NCBI GenBank assembly: GCA_945906305.1
Contig: CAMDQT010000020.1
Span: forward strand, 1 to 64,000
Length of the DNA: 64,000 nucleotides
From: Ferrithrix thermotolerans DSM 19514
GTDB taxonomy: Bacteria; Actinomycetota; Acidimicrobiia; Acidimicrobiales; CAIXPF01
Direction: 5' to 3'
Positions 45,534 to 53,818 of the stretch are shown here, piece by piece. The notes beneath the pieces are model-generated. The model searched no databases. It had not been told where the DNA came from and worked only from the letters and a program-made list of their open reading frames with translations. Position numbers and translations under genes: made by a program. Within the stretch, counting starts at the first letter, position 1; every line of letters starts with the position of its first letter.

Positions 45534-45839
45534 ATGATCGCCATAACCCGACTCGACGGTTCCACCCTTGTGGTCAACGCCGATCTCATTGAGACCATCG
45601 AACACCACGGCGACACGGTCCTGACCCTGGTGTCCGGCAATCGCTTCGTGGTGCGCGAGGACGTGACGGAACTCACCGACGCCGTGCTGCAATTTCGGGC
45701 CAGCGTGCTTGCTGCTGCGGACGCGCTGTCGATGCCCGCAGTGGTCGACTACGCCGCGGCACCGCGTTCGGTCTCGGCGCCTGAGCCTGCCAAGGTGATT
45801 CCGATGGCGTCGATGCGTCGGGGCGGGGTGACGGACTAA
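45534..45839 (+). CDS. flbD: FlbD/SwrD-family flagellar protein
   Basis: 101 aa. MIAITRLDGSTLVVNADLIETIEHHGDTVLTLVSGNRFVVREDVTELTDAVLQFR matches the small FlbD (SwrD) family found between flgE and motA/fliL in Gram-positive flagellar operons. In Bacillus SwrD raises motor torque. This is not the Caulobacter transcription factor of the same name. A variable ~35-residue C-terminus follows. Confidence 0.9.
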   Translation: MIAITRLDGSTLVVNADLIETIEHHGDTVLTLVSGNRFVVREDVTELTDAVLQFRASVLAAADALSMPAVVDYAAAPRSVSAPEPAKVIPMASMRRGGVTD

Positions 45840-45928
45840 TCAACCGGGTCGGAGCGAGCGGCTTGGCCGCAGCTCCCGACCGACTCAATTTGGCGAAATC
45901 CCACAAGCCAATCGGCCCTTAGGTCGAT

Positions 45929-46747
45929 ATGGCCTTGCACGGCATCAACCGCTCGGCAACGGCGCGGTCGTGGACGAAAGAAGAGATTGTGGAAAAAGGC
46001 TCGATCATCGGGCTACCGGTTGCGATCGTCGGGGTGTTCGTCGGTGCCGCGTTGAAGGGCGCGAACCCGGTGATGCTGTTCACGAACGTTCCGGCGTTGC
46101 TGATCGTGGTCGTCGGGAGCCTGGGGGCAGCACTGCTGTCCTCACCCATCAAAGAAGCGAAGTTCGGCACCTTCAGCAAGGTCATGAAGGGTGCGGAGTT
46201 CCCTACCGAAGCGACCATCGGCCAAATGGTGTCGATGACCAACACCGCCCGTACCGGTGGCTTGTTGTCGCTGGAAAGCGAAGCCAAGACCATCGCCGAC
46301 CCTTTCTTTCGCAAGGCGGTGCAGCTTGCTGTGGACGGTACCGATCCAGCAATCCTCCGGAAGGTACTGCGAACGGAGATCAACGCCAAGAAGGAACGGC
46401 ATAAGGGGCCCCAAGCGTTCTGGACCAACCTTGGTGTGTACGCGCCGACCTTTGGCATCCTCGGCGCGGTGTTCGGCCTCATGGCCACGATGAGCCACCT
46501 CGACGATCCTTCCAAGATCGGTCACGGCATCGCTGGTGCCTTCGTTGCCACGTTCTGGGGCGTGTTTCTCGCCAACGCGGTCTACCTGCCGGCCTCCAAC
46601 AAGCTCAAGCGGATGACTGCCGATGAGGTGGCCTTCATGGAGATGATCGTTGCCGGCGTGCTCGAACTCCAGGCGGGCACCTCGCCTCGGGTGATGGAAG
46701 GCATGTTGCAGTCCTACATCAAGATCGACGCCGAGAAAGCTGCATAA
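45929..46747 (+). CDS. motA: Flagellar stator protein MotA
   Basis: 272 aa from ATG 45929; 252 aa if the GTG at 45989 (VEKGSIIGLPVAIVG) is used, which matches the family N-terminus better. MotA forms the five-fold ring of the proton channel. Four membrane helices are visible, with SIIGLPVAIVGVFVGAAL first and TNLGVYAPTFGILGAVFGLMATMSHLDDPSKIGHGIAGAFVATFWGVFLAN carrying the conserved prolines and helices 3-4. A degenerate copy of the flagellar palindrome, AGGTC-GATAT-GGCCT (45921-45935), overlaps the upstream ATG and favours the internal start. motB follows after eight bases. Confidence 0.93.
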   Translation: MALHGINRSATARSWTKEEIVEKGSIIGLPVAIVGVFVGAALKGANPVMLFTNVPALLIVVVGSLGAALLSSPIKEAKFGTFSKVMKGAEFPTEATIGQMVSMTNTARTGGLLSLESEAKTIADPFFRKAVQLAVDGTDPAILRKVLRTEINAKKERHKGPQAFWTNLGVYAPTFGILGAVFGLMATMSHLDDPSKIGHGIAGAFVATFWGVFLANAVYLPASNKLKRMTADEVAFMEMIVAGVLELQAGTSPRVMEGMLQSYIKIDAEKAA

Positions 46748-46755
46748 GGGACGTC

Positions 46756-47676
46756 ATGAGCTCGAGCAGCGACGGCGGCGATCATGACGAGCCTCATGAG
46801 GAACATGAGGAACACGTCAACCACGAGGCTTGGGTCATCCCCTACGCTGACTTGTTGACCTTGCTCATGGCGATGTTCATCGCGCTGTTCGCGATCTCCA
46901 ACGTCGATGCCGAGAAGTTTCGGCAGATGGCCGATAGCTTCAATCGAGCGCTGCGCTTCGGTAGCGGCAGCAGCGCGACGGTCATCGATCTCGGTGGTTC
47001 GGGCGAGATCTTCGCCCAGCCGCTCAGCGAGATGCTCCGAGCAGCGGTCGATGCCGCGGCCAGGGCCGCGGCAGCACTTGACCATCCCGAGGGCAAGGAC
47101 GCGGCCGTGTTGACCATCCAGACACTGTCCCAAGCGGTGCGCGATGCCGAGAACCAAGCCACCAATGAGCTGAAAGTGCTTGAGGATTACATCAACGCCG
47201 AAGCTGCTCTCAGCGGGTTCGCAGCATCGCTGCACACCACCATCGACGCCCGGGGACTCGTGATCACCCTCATCACGGACGAGGTGGTGTTCACGTCGGG
47301 TTCGGCCGCTCTCGGCCATGGCGGCATGACCCTCCTCGAGGTGGTCGGGCACGCGCTCGCCACGATCGAAAACCGGGTGCTGGTCGAAGGCCACACCGAC
47401 AACGTGCCGATCGGGACGGTGATGTATCCCTCCAACTGGGAGCTGTCCACCGCCCGCGCGGGCGCGGTTTTGCGGTTCTTCGAGAACTTCGCATCGTTGC
47501 CGACCGGCCGGATGCAGGCTGCAGGTTTCGCCGATACGCGTCCGATCGACACCAACGACGCCGCCTCCGGTCGGGCACGGAACCGTCGCGTCGAGGTGAT
47601 CGTGGAATCTGATGCCCAACAAATCAAGAACCGCATTCTGGAGGAGGCCGCGCAGGCGTCCGTCCGACTGCAATGA
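46756..47676 (+). CDS. motB: Flagellar stator protein MotB
   Basis: 306 aa. The single transmembrane helix PYADLLTLLMAMFIALFAIS carries the proton-binding aspartate D32. The C-terminal OmpA/Pal domain (residues ~170-300) binds peptidoglycan and shows VLVEGHTDNVPIGT, NWELSTARAGAVLRFF and GRARNRRVEVIVES. The N-terminus is unusually rich in His/Glu/Asp (GGDHDEPHEEHEEHVNHE), which may affect localisation or metal binding. Confidence 0.95.
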   Translation: MSSSSDGGDHDEPHEEHEEHVNHEAWVIPYADLLTLLMAMFIALFAISNVDAEKFRQMADSFNRALRFGSGSSATVIDLGGSGEIFAQPLSEMLRAAVDAAARAAAALDHPEGKDAAVLTIQTLSQAVRDAENQATNELKVLEDYINAEAALSGFAASLHTTIDARGLVITLITDEVVFTSGSAALGHGGMTLLEVVGHALATIENRVLVEGHTDNVPIGTVMYPSNWELSTARAGAVLRFFENFASLPTGRMQAAGFADTRPIDTNDAASGRARNRRVEVIVESDAQQIKNRILEEAAQASVRLQ

Positions 47677-47712
47677 CCCGACGACACAACACGCTGAGCC
47701 AGGAGCACCACG

Positions 47713-48333
47713 ATGGCCTTGAAGAAGAAGAAGGGCGCCGGCGTCGAGATGGCGGAGGACGCTAAGGACGCGGCGCCAGTCAAAGCGAAAGGCGGTATGG
47801 CAAAGGCCATGCTGCTCGGCGCGGGCCTGGTGCTGCTCGGTGCGGCCGGACAACGCTTCGTGCTGGCGGGATCTCCAGCCGAGGTGATCATCGCTCCGCC
47901 GGTACAGGCCGATGGTTCCAGTCCCACCGATGTTCCCAAGATCGACTGCTCCAGTACCGAACCAGAGACTGAAAAGGCGGCGCCACATGCCCGTCGGGCT
48001 GAGGGATCCGCTGCCACGGGTGGTACATCAGACCTCCCGTCGATGACGATCAACCTCGCCGACGGACGCTTCCTCAAGGTCGGGATCTCGCTGGAGTTGG
48101 GTGACGAGGTGGTGACCGCCGACTTCAAGGCCAAGCAGGCCAAGGCGGCCGATGTAGCGCTGAAGTTCTTCAGCGCCAAGACGTTGGCTCAGCTGTCCGT
48201 CGATAAGCGCGAGGCCGCCAAGGTGGAGCTCACCTGCAAATTGCGCCAGGCCTATCCGGCCGAGGTGAGGGACGGCAAGGCCGGCGAACCGCACATCATC
48301 GGGGTGTTGTTCCGCGAGTTCCTCACGGGCTGA
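47713..48333 (+). CDS. fliL: Flagellar basal body-associated protein FliL
   Basis: 206 aa. One N-terminal transmembrane segment (AKAMLLGAGLVLLGAAGQRFVLA) follows a Lys-rich cytoplasmic start. After a low-complexity linker, SMTINLADGRFLKVGISLELGD begins the FliL stomatin-like domain, which ends in a typical VLFREFLTG. FliL surrounds the stator and increases torque. It is the last gene of the flgB run; a 185-base gap follows. Confidence 0.9.
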   Translation: MALKKKKGAGVEMAEDAKDAAPVKAKGGMAKAMLLGAGLVLLGAAGQRFVLAGSPAEVIIAPPVQADGSSPTDVPKIDCSSTEPETEKAAPHARRAEGSAATGGTSDLPSMTINLADGRFLKVGISLELGDEVVTADFKAKQAKAADVALKFFSAKTLAQLSVDKREAAKVELTCKLRQAYPAEVRDGKAGEPHIIGVLFREFLTG

Positions 48334-48397
48334 ACGGCGTTGCCCCCGGGCCCGCCTCGCGGAACCCAACGAGAACATGTCTGGTTCTGCGCTTCAG

Positions 48398-48428
48398 TTG
48401 CCATGACCGATGTGCCGATAACTAGGAC
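48398..48428 (+). promoter_or_regulatory. Candidate control sequence before flhB
   Basis: The 185-base gap between fliL and flhB contains GCCGATAA (48414-48421), identical to the sigma-28/sigma-D -10 consensus, but no TAAA at the expected -35 distance. TAGGAC (48423-48428), a half of the flagellar palindrome, overlaps its end. A second CCGATGG lies at 48433-48439. A promoter for flhB-flhA is plausible but not established. Confidence 0.3.
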
Positions 48429-48518
48429 TGAGCCGATGGATTGGCTCGTTCACTCTTAAGGACGAGCGAGCAAGCCGCGGACCCTCAACGGTCCCGGAGA
48501 TGACGCAGGATCCTTCCG

Positions 48519-49586
48519 GTGGCGAGAGGCGACGAGAAAACAGAGCAGCCCACTGGCAGGCGCCTCCGCGAGGCCCGCCGGGAAGGCCGCCTACCCAATT
48601 CGACCGAGGTGCCCCAGGCCCTCACCCTGATTGCCGCGGTGCTGGTATTGCCCGCGCTCATGGGCAGGATGGGCTCGACCCTGGTCAACGGCTGGCAGCA
48701 GACGATGGTGACGGCCGACCCCGTCGATCCCAGTGCAGCCCTGAACAGCCTGCGGAGTATGGCATTGCACAGTGTGCTGCTGCTCGTCCCGTTGGTCGGC
48801 GCGGTGGTCGCCGCCGCCATTGCCGCCCGGGCGATTCTCGGCGGCGTCCAGTTCAACAGCCACCAGTTGAAGCCGAAATTCAAGGGCCTCAATCCCTTCC
48901 CGGGAATCAAACGGCTGTTCTCGCCGCGTCAGGCTGGCCAGCTCCTCCGACTGGTTCTCAAGCTTGGCGCGCTCGCTGTGGTGTCCTTCGCCATGTGGGA
49001 CCGGTTCGTGGCCGTGGTGTTCCAAGGCCCATCCAGCCTTGAGGCCTTCGTCAGCAGCGTGGGCAACGCAATTTGGGCGTTGCTGATCGCCGTGATCGGC
49101 GTGTCGGTAATAACCGGTGGTGTCGATGGCTCACTGGCGCTGCGCCGCTATCGCAAGGACCTGCGCATGACCAAACAGGAAGTCAAAGACGATGCCCGTC
49201 AGTCCGAGGCGAATCCCATGGTCAAGAGCGAGCTGCGGGCTCGCCAGCGCAAGATGTCGCGGATGCGCATGATGGCTGAGGTGGCCCGCGCCGACGTCGT
49301 GCTCACCAACCCGACCCATCTCGCGGTGGCCTTGCGCTATGAGGCCGACTCGGTGGCGCCGAAGGTGGTGGCGAAAGGGGCCGGACACATCGCCGCCCGG
49401 ATCCGCGAGGTTGCCGCGGAGGCAGGCGTCCCCGTGCAGGAGAACAAGCCCCTCGCCCGAGCGCTCTTCCACAACGTGGAGATCGGAGAAGTGATCCCGG
49501 TGCAGCTCTACCAGGCCGTGGCTGAGGTACTCGCCGTCGTCTACCGCACGGCGAGCCGTCTGACGAGCGGGGCAGGTGCGCCATGA
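48519..49586 (+). CDS. flhB: Flagellar export gate protein FlhB
   Basis: 355 aa. FlhB switches export specificity after autocleavage between Asn and Pro of NPTH; DVVLTNPTHLAVALRYEADSVAPKVVAKGAGHIAARIREVAAEAGVPV shows it intact. Four membrane helices precede it. EKTEQPTGRRLREARREGRLPNSTEV is the family N-terminus. GTG at 48519 is used. It overlaps flhA by four bases. Confidence 0.96.
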   Translation: MARGDEKTEQPTGRRLREARREGRLPNSTEVPQALTLIAAVLVLPALMGRMGSTLVNGWQQTMVTADPVDPSAALNSLRSMALHSVLLLVPLVGAVVAAAIAARAILGGVQFNSHQLKPKFKGLNPFPGIKRLFSPRQAGQLLRLVLKLGALAVVSFAMWDRFVAVVFQGPSSLEAFVSSVGNAIWALLIAVIGVSVITGGVDGSLALRRYRKDLRMTKQEVKDDARQSEANPMVKSELRARQRKMSRMRMMAEVARADVVLTNPTHLAVALRYEADSVAPKVVAKGAGHIAARIREVAAEAGVPVQENKPLARALFHNVEIGEVIPVQLYQAVAEVLAVVYRTASRLTSGAGAP

Positions 49587-51700
49587 GCATGGCTCCTTCG
49601 CCGGTGTCGGAGATGCGGGGACGTTTCGCCGTTATCGGCATCCCGTTCATGATCGTGGCCATCGTCCTGGTAATGGTCGTGCCCTTACCGCCTGCATTGA
49701 TCGACCTGCTGCTGTCGGCCAACCTGGCCATTTCGGTGTTGATCATCGTGACCGCGATGGTGATTCGCGATGCGCTGCAATTCTCGGTCTTTCCGGCCTT
49801 GTTGCTGGTTACGACGCTGGTCCGACTGGCCCTGAACGTGTCGACCACCCGCTCCATCCTCAGCAAGGGTTTCGGCGGTGAGGTGGTCGAGGCCTTCGGT
49901 GGTTTCGTGGTCGGGGGCAACATTGTCATCGGTTTGGTGATTTTCCTCATCCTGGTGGTCATCCAGTTCTCGGTGATCACCGCTGGTGCGGGACGTGTGG
50001 CCGAGGTCGGCGCCCGGTTCACTTTGGACGCCATGCCCGGCAAGCAGATGGCCATCGACGCCGATCTCAATGCCGGGCTCATCACCGAGGCGGAGGCGAA
50101 GTTCCGCCGGGCCGAGGTTGGCCGGGAGGCCGACTTCTACGGGGCCATGGACGGAGCTTCGAAGTTCGTCAAGGGCGATGCGGTAGCAGGCCTCATCATT
50201 GTCGGCATCAACCTGCTCGGCGGTATTGCCGTCGGGGTGATGCAGCAGGGCCTCGGGGTGAGCGAGTCAGTGCAGCGGTTCTCGTTGCTCGCGGTGGGCG
50301 ATGGTCTCGTCTCGCAGATCCCCGCGCTGTTGATCTCGGTGGCGTCGGGCATCATCGTCACCAGGGCCAGCTCGGACAACAACGACGGCCTCGGTGGCGA
50401 CCTTTTCCGCCAGTTGTTGCAGAGTCGGCGAGTGCTGGGTATCGCCGCCGCGGTCATGGGGGCTATGGCGCTGTTGCCCGGCTTGCCCAAGATCCCGTTC
50501 CTGGCGATTGCCTTCGCCCTCGGTGTGGCGGCCAGCCGACGCAGCGAAGGTGATAGGGCGGGCAGGGCGTTTGCCTCTCCGTCGGAGCTGGCTGGGTCCG
50601 AACGTGAAGTCACGACGGCCGAGGACCCTGACGGCCTCGCGGCCCAACTGCTGGTCGAGCCACTCGAGCTTGAGATTGCATCGGACCTCTACGATCTCGT
50701 GGAGGGCGCCGGTGGCGGGCTGCTCGACCGGGTCAAGTCGCTACGGCGCCAGATCGCCCGGGAACTGGGCCTGGTGGTTCCGCTGGTGCGGACCCGCGAT
50801 GACATCTCCTTGCCGGCGAGCACCTACGTCATTCGGGTCTATGGCGTCGAGGCCGGTCGGGGAACGGCGCCTCCGGGACAGGTCCTGGTGCTGGCCGATG
50901 GCGCCACGGTGCCTATTGCCGGAACGCCGACGAGCGAGCCGGTCTATGGGCTGCCTGCGTACTGGGTGACCGCCGATTTGGCCGGCCACCTCGAGGCGCA
51001 GGGTGCCACCGTGATCGATCGCGGCACCGTCATCGTGACCCATCTGGCGGAGCTGGTGCGACGCAACGCTCCTGAGCTCCTCACCCGTCAGGCCACCCAG
51101 CAGCTGCTCGACACGGTCAAGGAACACGCCCCCTCCGTCGTGGGCGATATTGGGTTGTCCGACAGCCTCAGCTTGGCTGAGGTTCAAGCCGTACTACGAG
51201 GTTTGCTGCGCGAACAGGTCCCGGTGCGAGACCTCGTCACGATCCTTGAGACCATCACGTCCAAGGCGCGCGAGACTCGGGTGGTTGAAGAGTTGGTGTC
51301 CGCCGCCCGTGTTGCGCTCGCCAGTGCCATTTCGGCCCAGGTGGCCGACGAGAACGGCATACTGCACGTCATCACGCTTGAGCCCATGCTCGAACGTCAT
51401 CTGCTCGAGGCGGTGCAGACCGGCCCATCTGGGTCGTTCCTCTCGGTTCCACCCGAGCGGCTCGAAGACCTCCTCCTCGCCTTCGATCGAATGATCGTCG
51501 ATGTCGAAAATCTCGGCATCAGCCCGACCGTGATCGTAAGCCAGCAACTGCGCCCCGTGGTGCGCAAGATGCTGGCTCCCTCTCGCCCTCAGCTTCCGGT
51601 ACTTGCGTACCCCGAACTGGCGAAGTCCCTGCACATCGAACCCGTGGGAGTGATTGACCTTGAACGACAAGATGCACCAGTACAGCGGGTCGACCATTGA
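49583..51700 (+). CDS. flhA: Flagellar export gate protein FlhA
   Basis: 705 aa. About eight N-terminal helices, then the FHIPEP-type cytoplasmic loop (VTTLVRLALNVSTTRSIL, GRVAEVGARFTLDAMPGKQMAIDADLNAGLI). The C-terminal ring domain is full length and includes LSLAEVQAVLRGLLREQVPVRDLVTILE. It receives chaperone-substrate complexes for export. A downstream gene begins inside its 3' end. Confidence 0.96.
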   Translation: MSMAPSPVSEMRGRFAVIGIPFMIVAIVLVMVVPLPPALIDLLLSANLAISVLIIVTAMVIRDALQFSVFPALLLVTTLVRLALNVSTTRSILSKGFGGEVVEAFGGFVVGGNIVIGLVIFLILVVIQFSVITAGAGRVAEVGARFTLDAMPGKQMAIDADLNAGLITEAEAKFRRAEVGREADFYGAMDGASKFVKGDAVAGLIIVGINLLGGIAVGVMQQGLGVSESVQRFSLLAVGDGLVSQIPALLISVASGIIVTRASSDNNDGLGGDLFRQLLQSRRVLGIAAAVMGAMALLPGLPKIPFLAIAFALGVAASRRSEGDRAGRAFASPSELAGSEREVTTAEDPDGLAAQLLVEPLELEIASDLYDLVEGAGGGLLDRVKSLRRQIARELGLVVPLVRTRDDISLPASTYVIRVYGVEAGRGTAPPGQVLVLADGATVPIAGTPTSEPVYGLPAYWVTADLAGHLEAQGATVIDRGTVIVTHLAELVRRNAPELLTRQATQQLLDTVKEHAPSVVGDIGLSDSLSLAEVQAVLRGLLREQVPVRDLVTILETITSKARETRVVEELVSAARVALASAISAQVADENGILHVITLEPMLERHLLEAVQTGPSGSFLSVPPERLEDLLLAFDRMIVDVENLGISPTVIVSQQLRPVVRKMLAPSRPQLPVLAYPELAKSLHIEPVGVIDLERQDAPVQRVDH

Positions 51701-53567
51701 GGAAGCGCTCCAGTTGGCCACGGCCGAACTGGGGCGTGATCTCACGGTGGTTCGAGCCCGGCGAGTTTCCTCCAAGCGGACCCTGGGTTTCGGCTCGAAG
51801 GTCCGTTTCGAAGTTGATGTCCTGGCCGGCAACGAGGCACCAATGGTGGCGTCGAACAGCTCCGACGGTGAGTTCGGTGGCGTCCTCGCCGGCCTGATCG
51901 ACAACATCGAGCGGCTTGAAGCCGACCAACATCGGGGCCCTTCGTGGCCCGCCGAGGAGCGCGAGCACCCTGGCCGGTCCGAAATCGGCCCGCCCGCTCG
52001 GTCGGCATTCGGCGACGCCGACCTCGCCTCGGGTGCTGGCCAGTACCGGACCAACACCGCGAGTCCTACCCGGCCGGCTGACCGTGCGGCGTCGACGGCC
52101 GGTCAGTCACGAATTGATCTCCGTTCGCCGCGGTCTGAGGTGGATGACGAGGTTCTGGCCTCGCTGGCGGGTCGGCCGCCTCGCCGATCCGCAGCCGATG
52201 ACCTCACCCCGGTGTCGGCCCGGTTGGCCCGGGCGGCCATTGCGCCTGCGGGCGTTGCGGATCAAGGGGCGCCAGGAGGCGCTACCACCAGAGGCGACGT
52301 TCGTGCGGTTCGTCCTGCGAGGATGGCGGCAGCGACTATCCCGATGGCGGGAGCGAGCGCCGATGCCCTCGCCCGTGCCGCCCGCAAGGCCGCGGAGCGT
52401 GCTGCGTCCGGCCGGGTCGGTGGGCTGCTCGCCGCGGGGGACGAACGTGATTGGCGGGGTGATGCCAGCACTGCTGGGGTCCAACCGGTGGCCGAGCGGC
52501 TGCTGGCGGAGCATCTTGAGGTCGAACGCCTTAAGGCGGAGCGGGTGTTGGCCGAAGCGCGTGAGGCGGCCGAAGAGGCTCAAATTGAACGAGGGCGCGT
52601 TGAGGAGGCCGAGGCCGAGGCCACGGAGATCCGCCGTCGGCTCGACGCGGAGCGCGAGGTTGCTGAGGCGTGGCTCGTCGCCCGCGAGACTGAGCTGGCC
52701 TCACGGTCCTCTCAACCCGTGCCGCCCCGCTCGCCGATGTCGGGCTGGTCCCGCCGGGCGCGGCCAACGATTGACGAGGGCACGGTCGAGGCGGAATGGG
52801 TCAGTTCCCACCACGACATCGACCAAACGCCGGCCATTGTCGACTTGGCGGTCGACGATGCGGCAGAGATCGTGCTCAAGGGTGAGGCCGGGCTCGTCAT
52901 CGAACTCGAACTGGAGCCGAAACGCCCCCCGCTGGTCGCTGAAGGACCGACCAAAAGCGCCCGATCCCGGCCCACCCGTCGGCGGCTGCGAGGTCTGTCC
53001 CACCGTGAGCCTGCGTTTGGTGTCCAGGACCACAACCAACCGGTCCCGGCCGACATCGCAATCGGGCGGGATACGCCCAACTCTGGGTCAAGTTCGACCA
53101 AGCGCAGCGCAGGGTTGATGTCCTCCCTCGGCTCCGCCCGCGGGGTTGTAGATCAGCCCGTGGGTCGTGTCGAACTCACGAGCGGTGTGCTGTCCTTTGG
53201 ACTGGACGAACCTGGCTCCACCGAGCTCGCTCTCGGTGGCGAGCCGGGTTGGTCCCTGGAGAACCTCGCGGCGATGGCCTTTCCTCCGGTCGCCCTCGAG
53301 GCACTTGGCCGGCTCGACTTGCGAGCCGACGCCGACTGGATGTCCGCGGTCGAGCTGTTCATCCGGGAGCACGTTCCGGCACCAGTGAGCCGGGCCATTG
53401 ACAGTTCTGGGGTGTTCCTTTCCGGCTCCGACGCCAATTCGGCCCCGGCGATAATCCGCGCCGGTCTGTTGGGTTTCGTGCCCGGGTACATCTTTGTGGA
53501 CGGCCAGTTCCGTCTTGCCACTTCAATCGAGCTCATGCTTGCGATCCGCACGTGCCTTCCCCGGTGA
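51672..53567 (+). CDS. FlhF-like protein lacking the SRP GTPase domain
   Basis: 631 aa from ATG 51672; in-frame TTG codons at 51654 and 51660, the latter with GGGAG nine bases upstream, are alternatives. Residues ~1-55 (MHQYSGSTIEEALQLATAELGRDLTVVRARRV then TLGFGSKVRFEVDVLAG) resemble the FlhF B domain, and the gene follows flhA as flhF does. No P-loop or other G motif of the SRP family exists. Instead there are Ala/Arg/Pro-rich disordered stretches, a Glu/Arg coiled coil near 270-345, and a compact C-terminal ~100 residues (ALEALGRLDLRADADWMSAVELFIREH ... FVPGYIFVDGQFRLATSIELMLAIRTCLPR). Function unknown; a polar or assembly scaffold is conceivable. Confidence 0.7.
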   Translation: MHQYSGSTIEEALQLATAELGRDLTVVRARRVSSKRTLGFGSKVRFEVDVLAGNEAPMVASNSSDGEFGGVLAGLIDNIERLEADQHRGPSWPAEEREHPGRSEIGPPARSAFGDADLASGAGQYRTNTASPTRPADRAASTAGQSRIDLRSPRSEVDDEVLASLAGRPPRRSAADDLTPVSARLARAAIAPAGVADQGAPGGATTRGDVRAVRPARMAAATIPMAGASADALARAARKAAERAASGRVGGLLAAGDERDWRGDASTAGVQPVAERLLAEHLEVERLKAERVLAEAREAAEEAQIERGRVEEAEAEATEIRRRLDAEREVAEAWLVARETELASRSSQPVPPRSPMSGWSRRARPTIDEGTVEAEWVSSHHDIDQTPAIVDLAVDDAAEIVLKGEAGLVIELELEPKRPPLVAEGPTKSARSRPTRRRLRGLSHREPAFGVQDHNQPVPADIAIGRDTPNSGSSSTKRSAGLMSSLGSARGVVDQPVGRVELTSGVLSFGLDEPGSTELALGGEPGWSLENLAAMAFPPVALEALGRLDLRADADWMSAVELFIREHVPAPVSRAIDSSGVFLSGSDANSAPAIIRAGLLGFVPGYIFVDGQFRLATSIELMLAIRTCLPR

Positions 53568-53818
53568 GGCATCGGGGCCTGGCTCTCATCGGGCTGGGCG
53601 TGATCGGGCTGTTGTGTGTGCTGCTGCTGCGAGGCGCAGTGACCCTCGAGGTCGCCGCACAGCGGGCGTTGCTCACCGTATTGGTCCTGGCGGTGGTTGA
53701 TCGGGTTGCGATGCCTTTGGGTCGGGCCATGCTGGCCACGGGTCGGGTAGCGGCGCAACCGCTGGAGCACAGCTCGATCAACGGAGACCTCGGCGAGAAT
53801 GAGGGGCGCGTCAACTGA
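53564..53818 (+). CDS. Small membrane protein in flhB-flhA operon
   Basis: 84 aa from GTG 53564, which overlaps the preceding stop (GTGA); GTG at 53552 would add four residues. Two hydrophobic stretches, GLALIGLGVIGLLCVLLLRG and QRALLTVLVLAVVDRVAM, indicate two membrane helices with a hydrophilic C-terminus. No family recognised. The stop overlaps the kinase start by one base, so it is translated with it and may anchor the kinase or the FlhF-like protein. Confidence 0.65.
   Translation: MRHRGLALIGLGVIGLLCVLLLRGAVTLEVAAQRALLTVLVLAVVDRVAMPLGRAMLATGRVAAQPLEHSSINGDLGENEGRVN

Noticed and set aside
48398-48428. Full sigma-28 promoter before flhB
   Set aside because: GCCGATAA is exact, but the -35 TAAA is missing at 14-16 bases and other flagellar operons lack the motif. 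It was left as a low-confidence control site.
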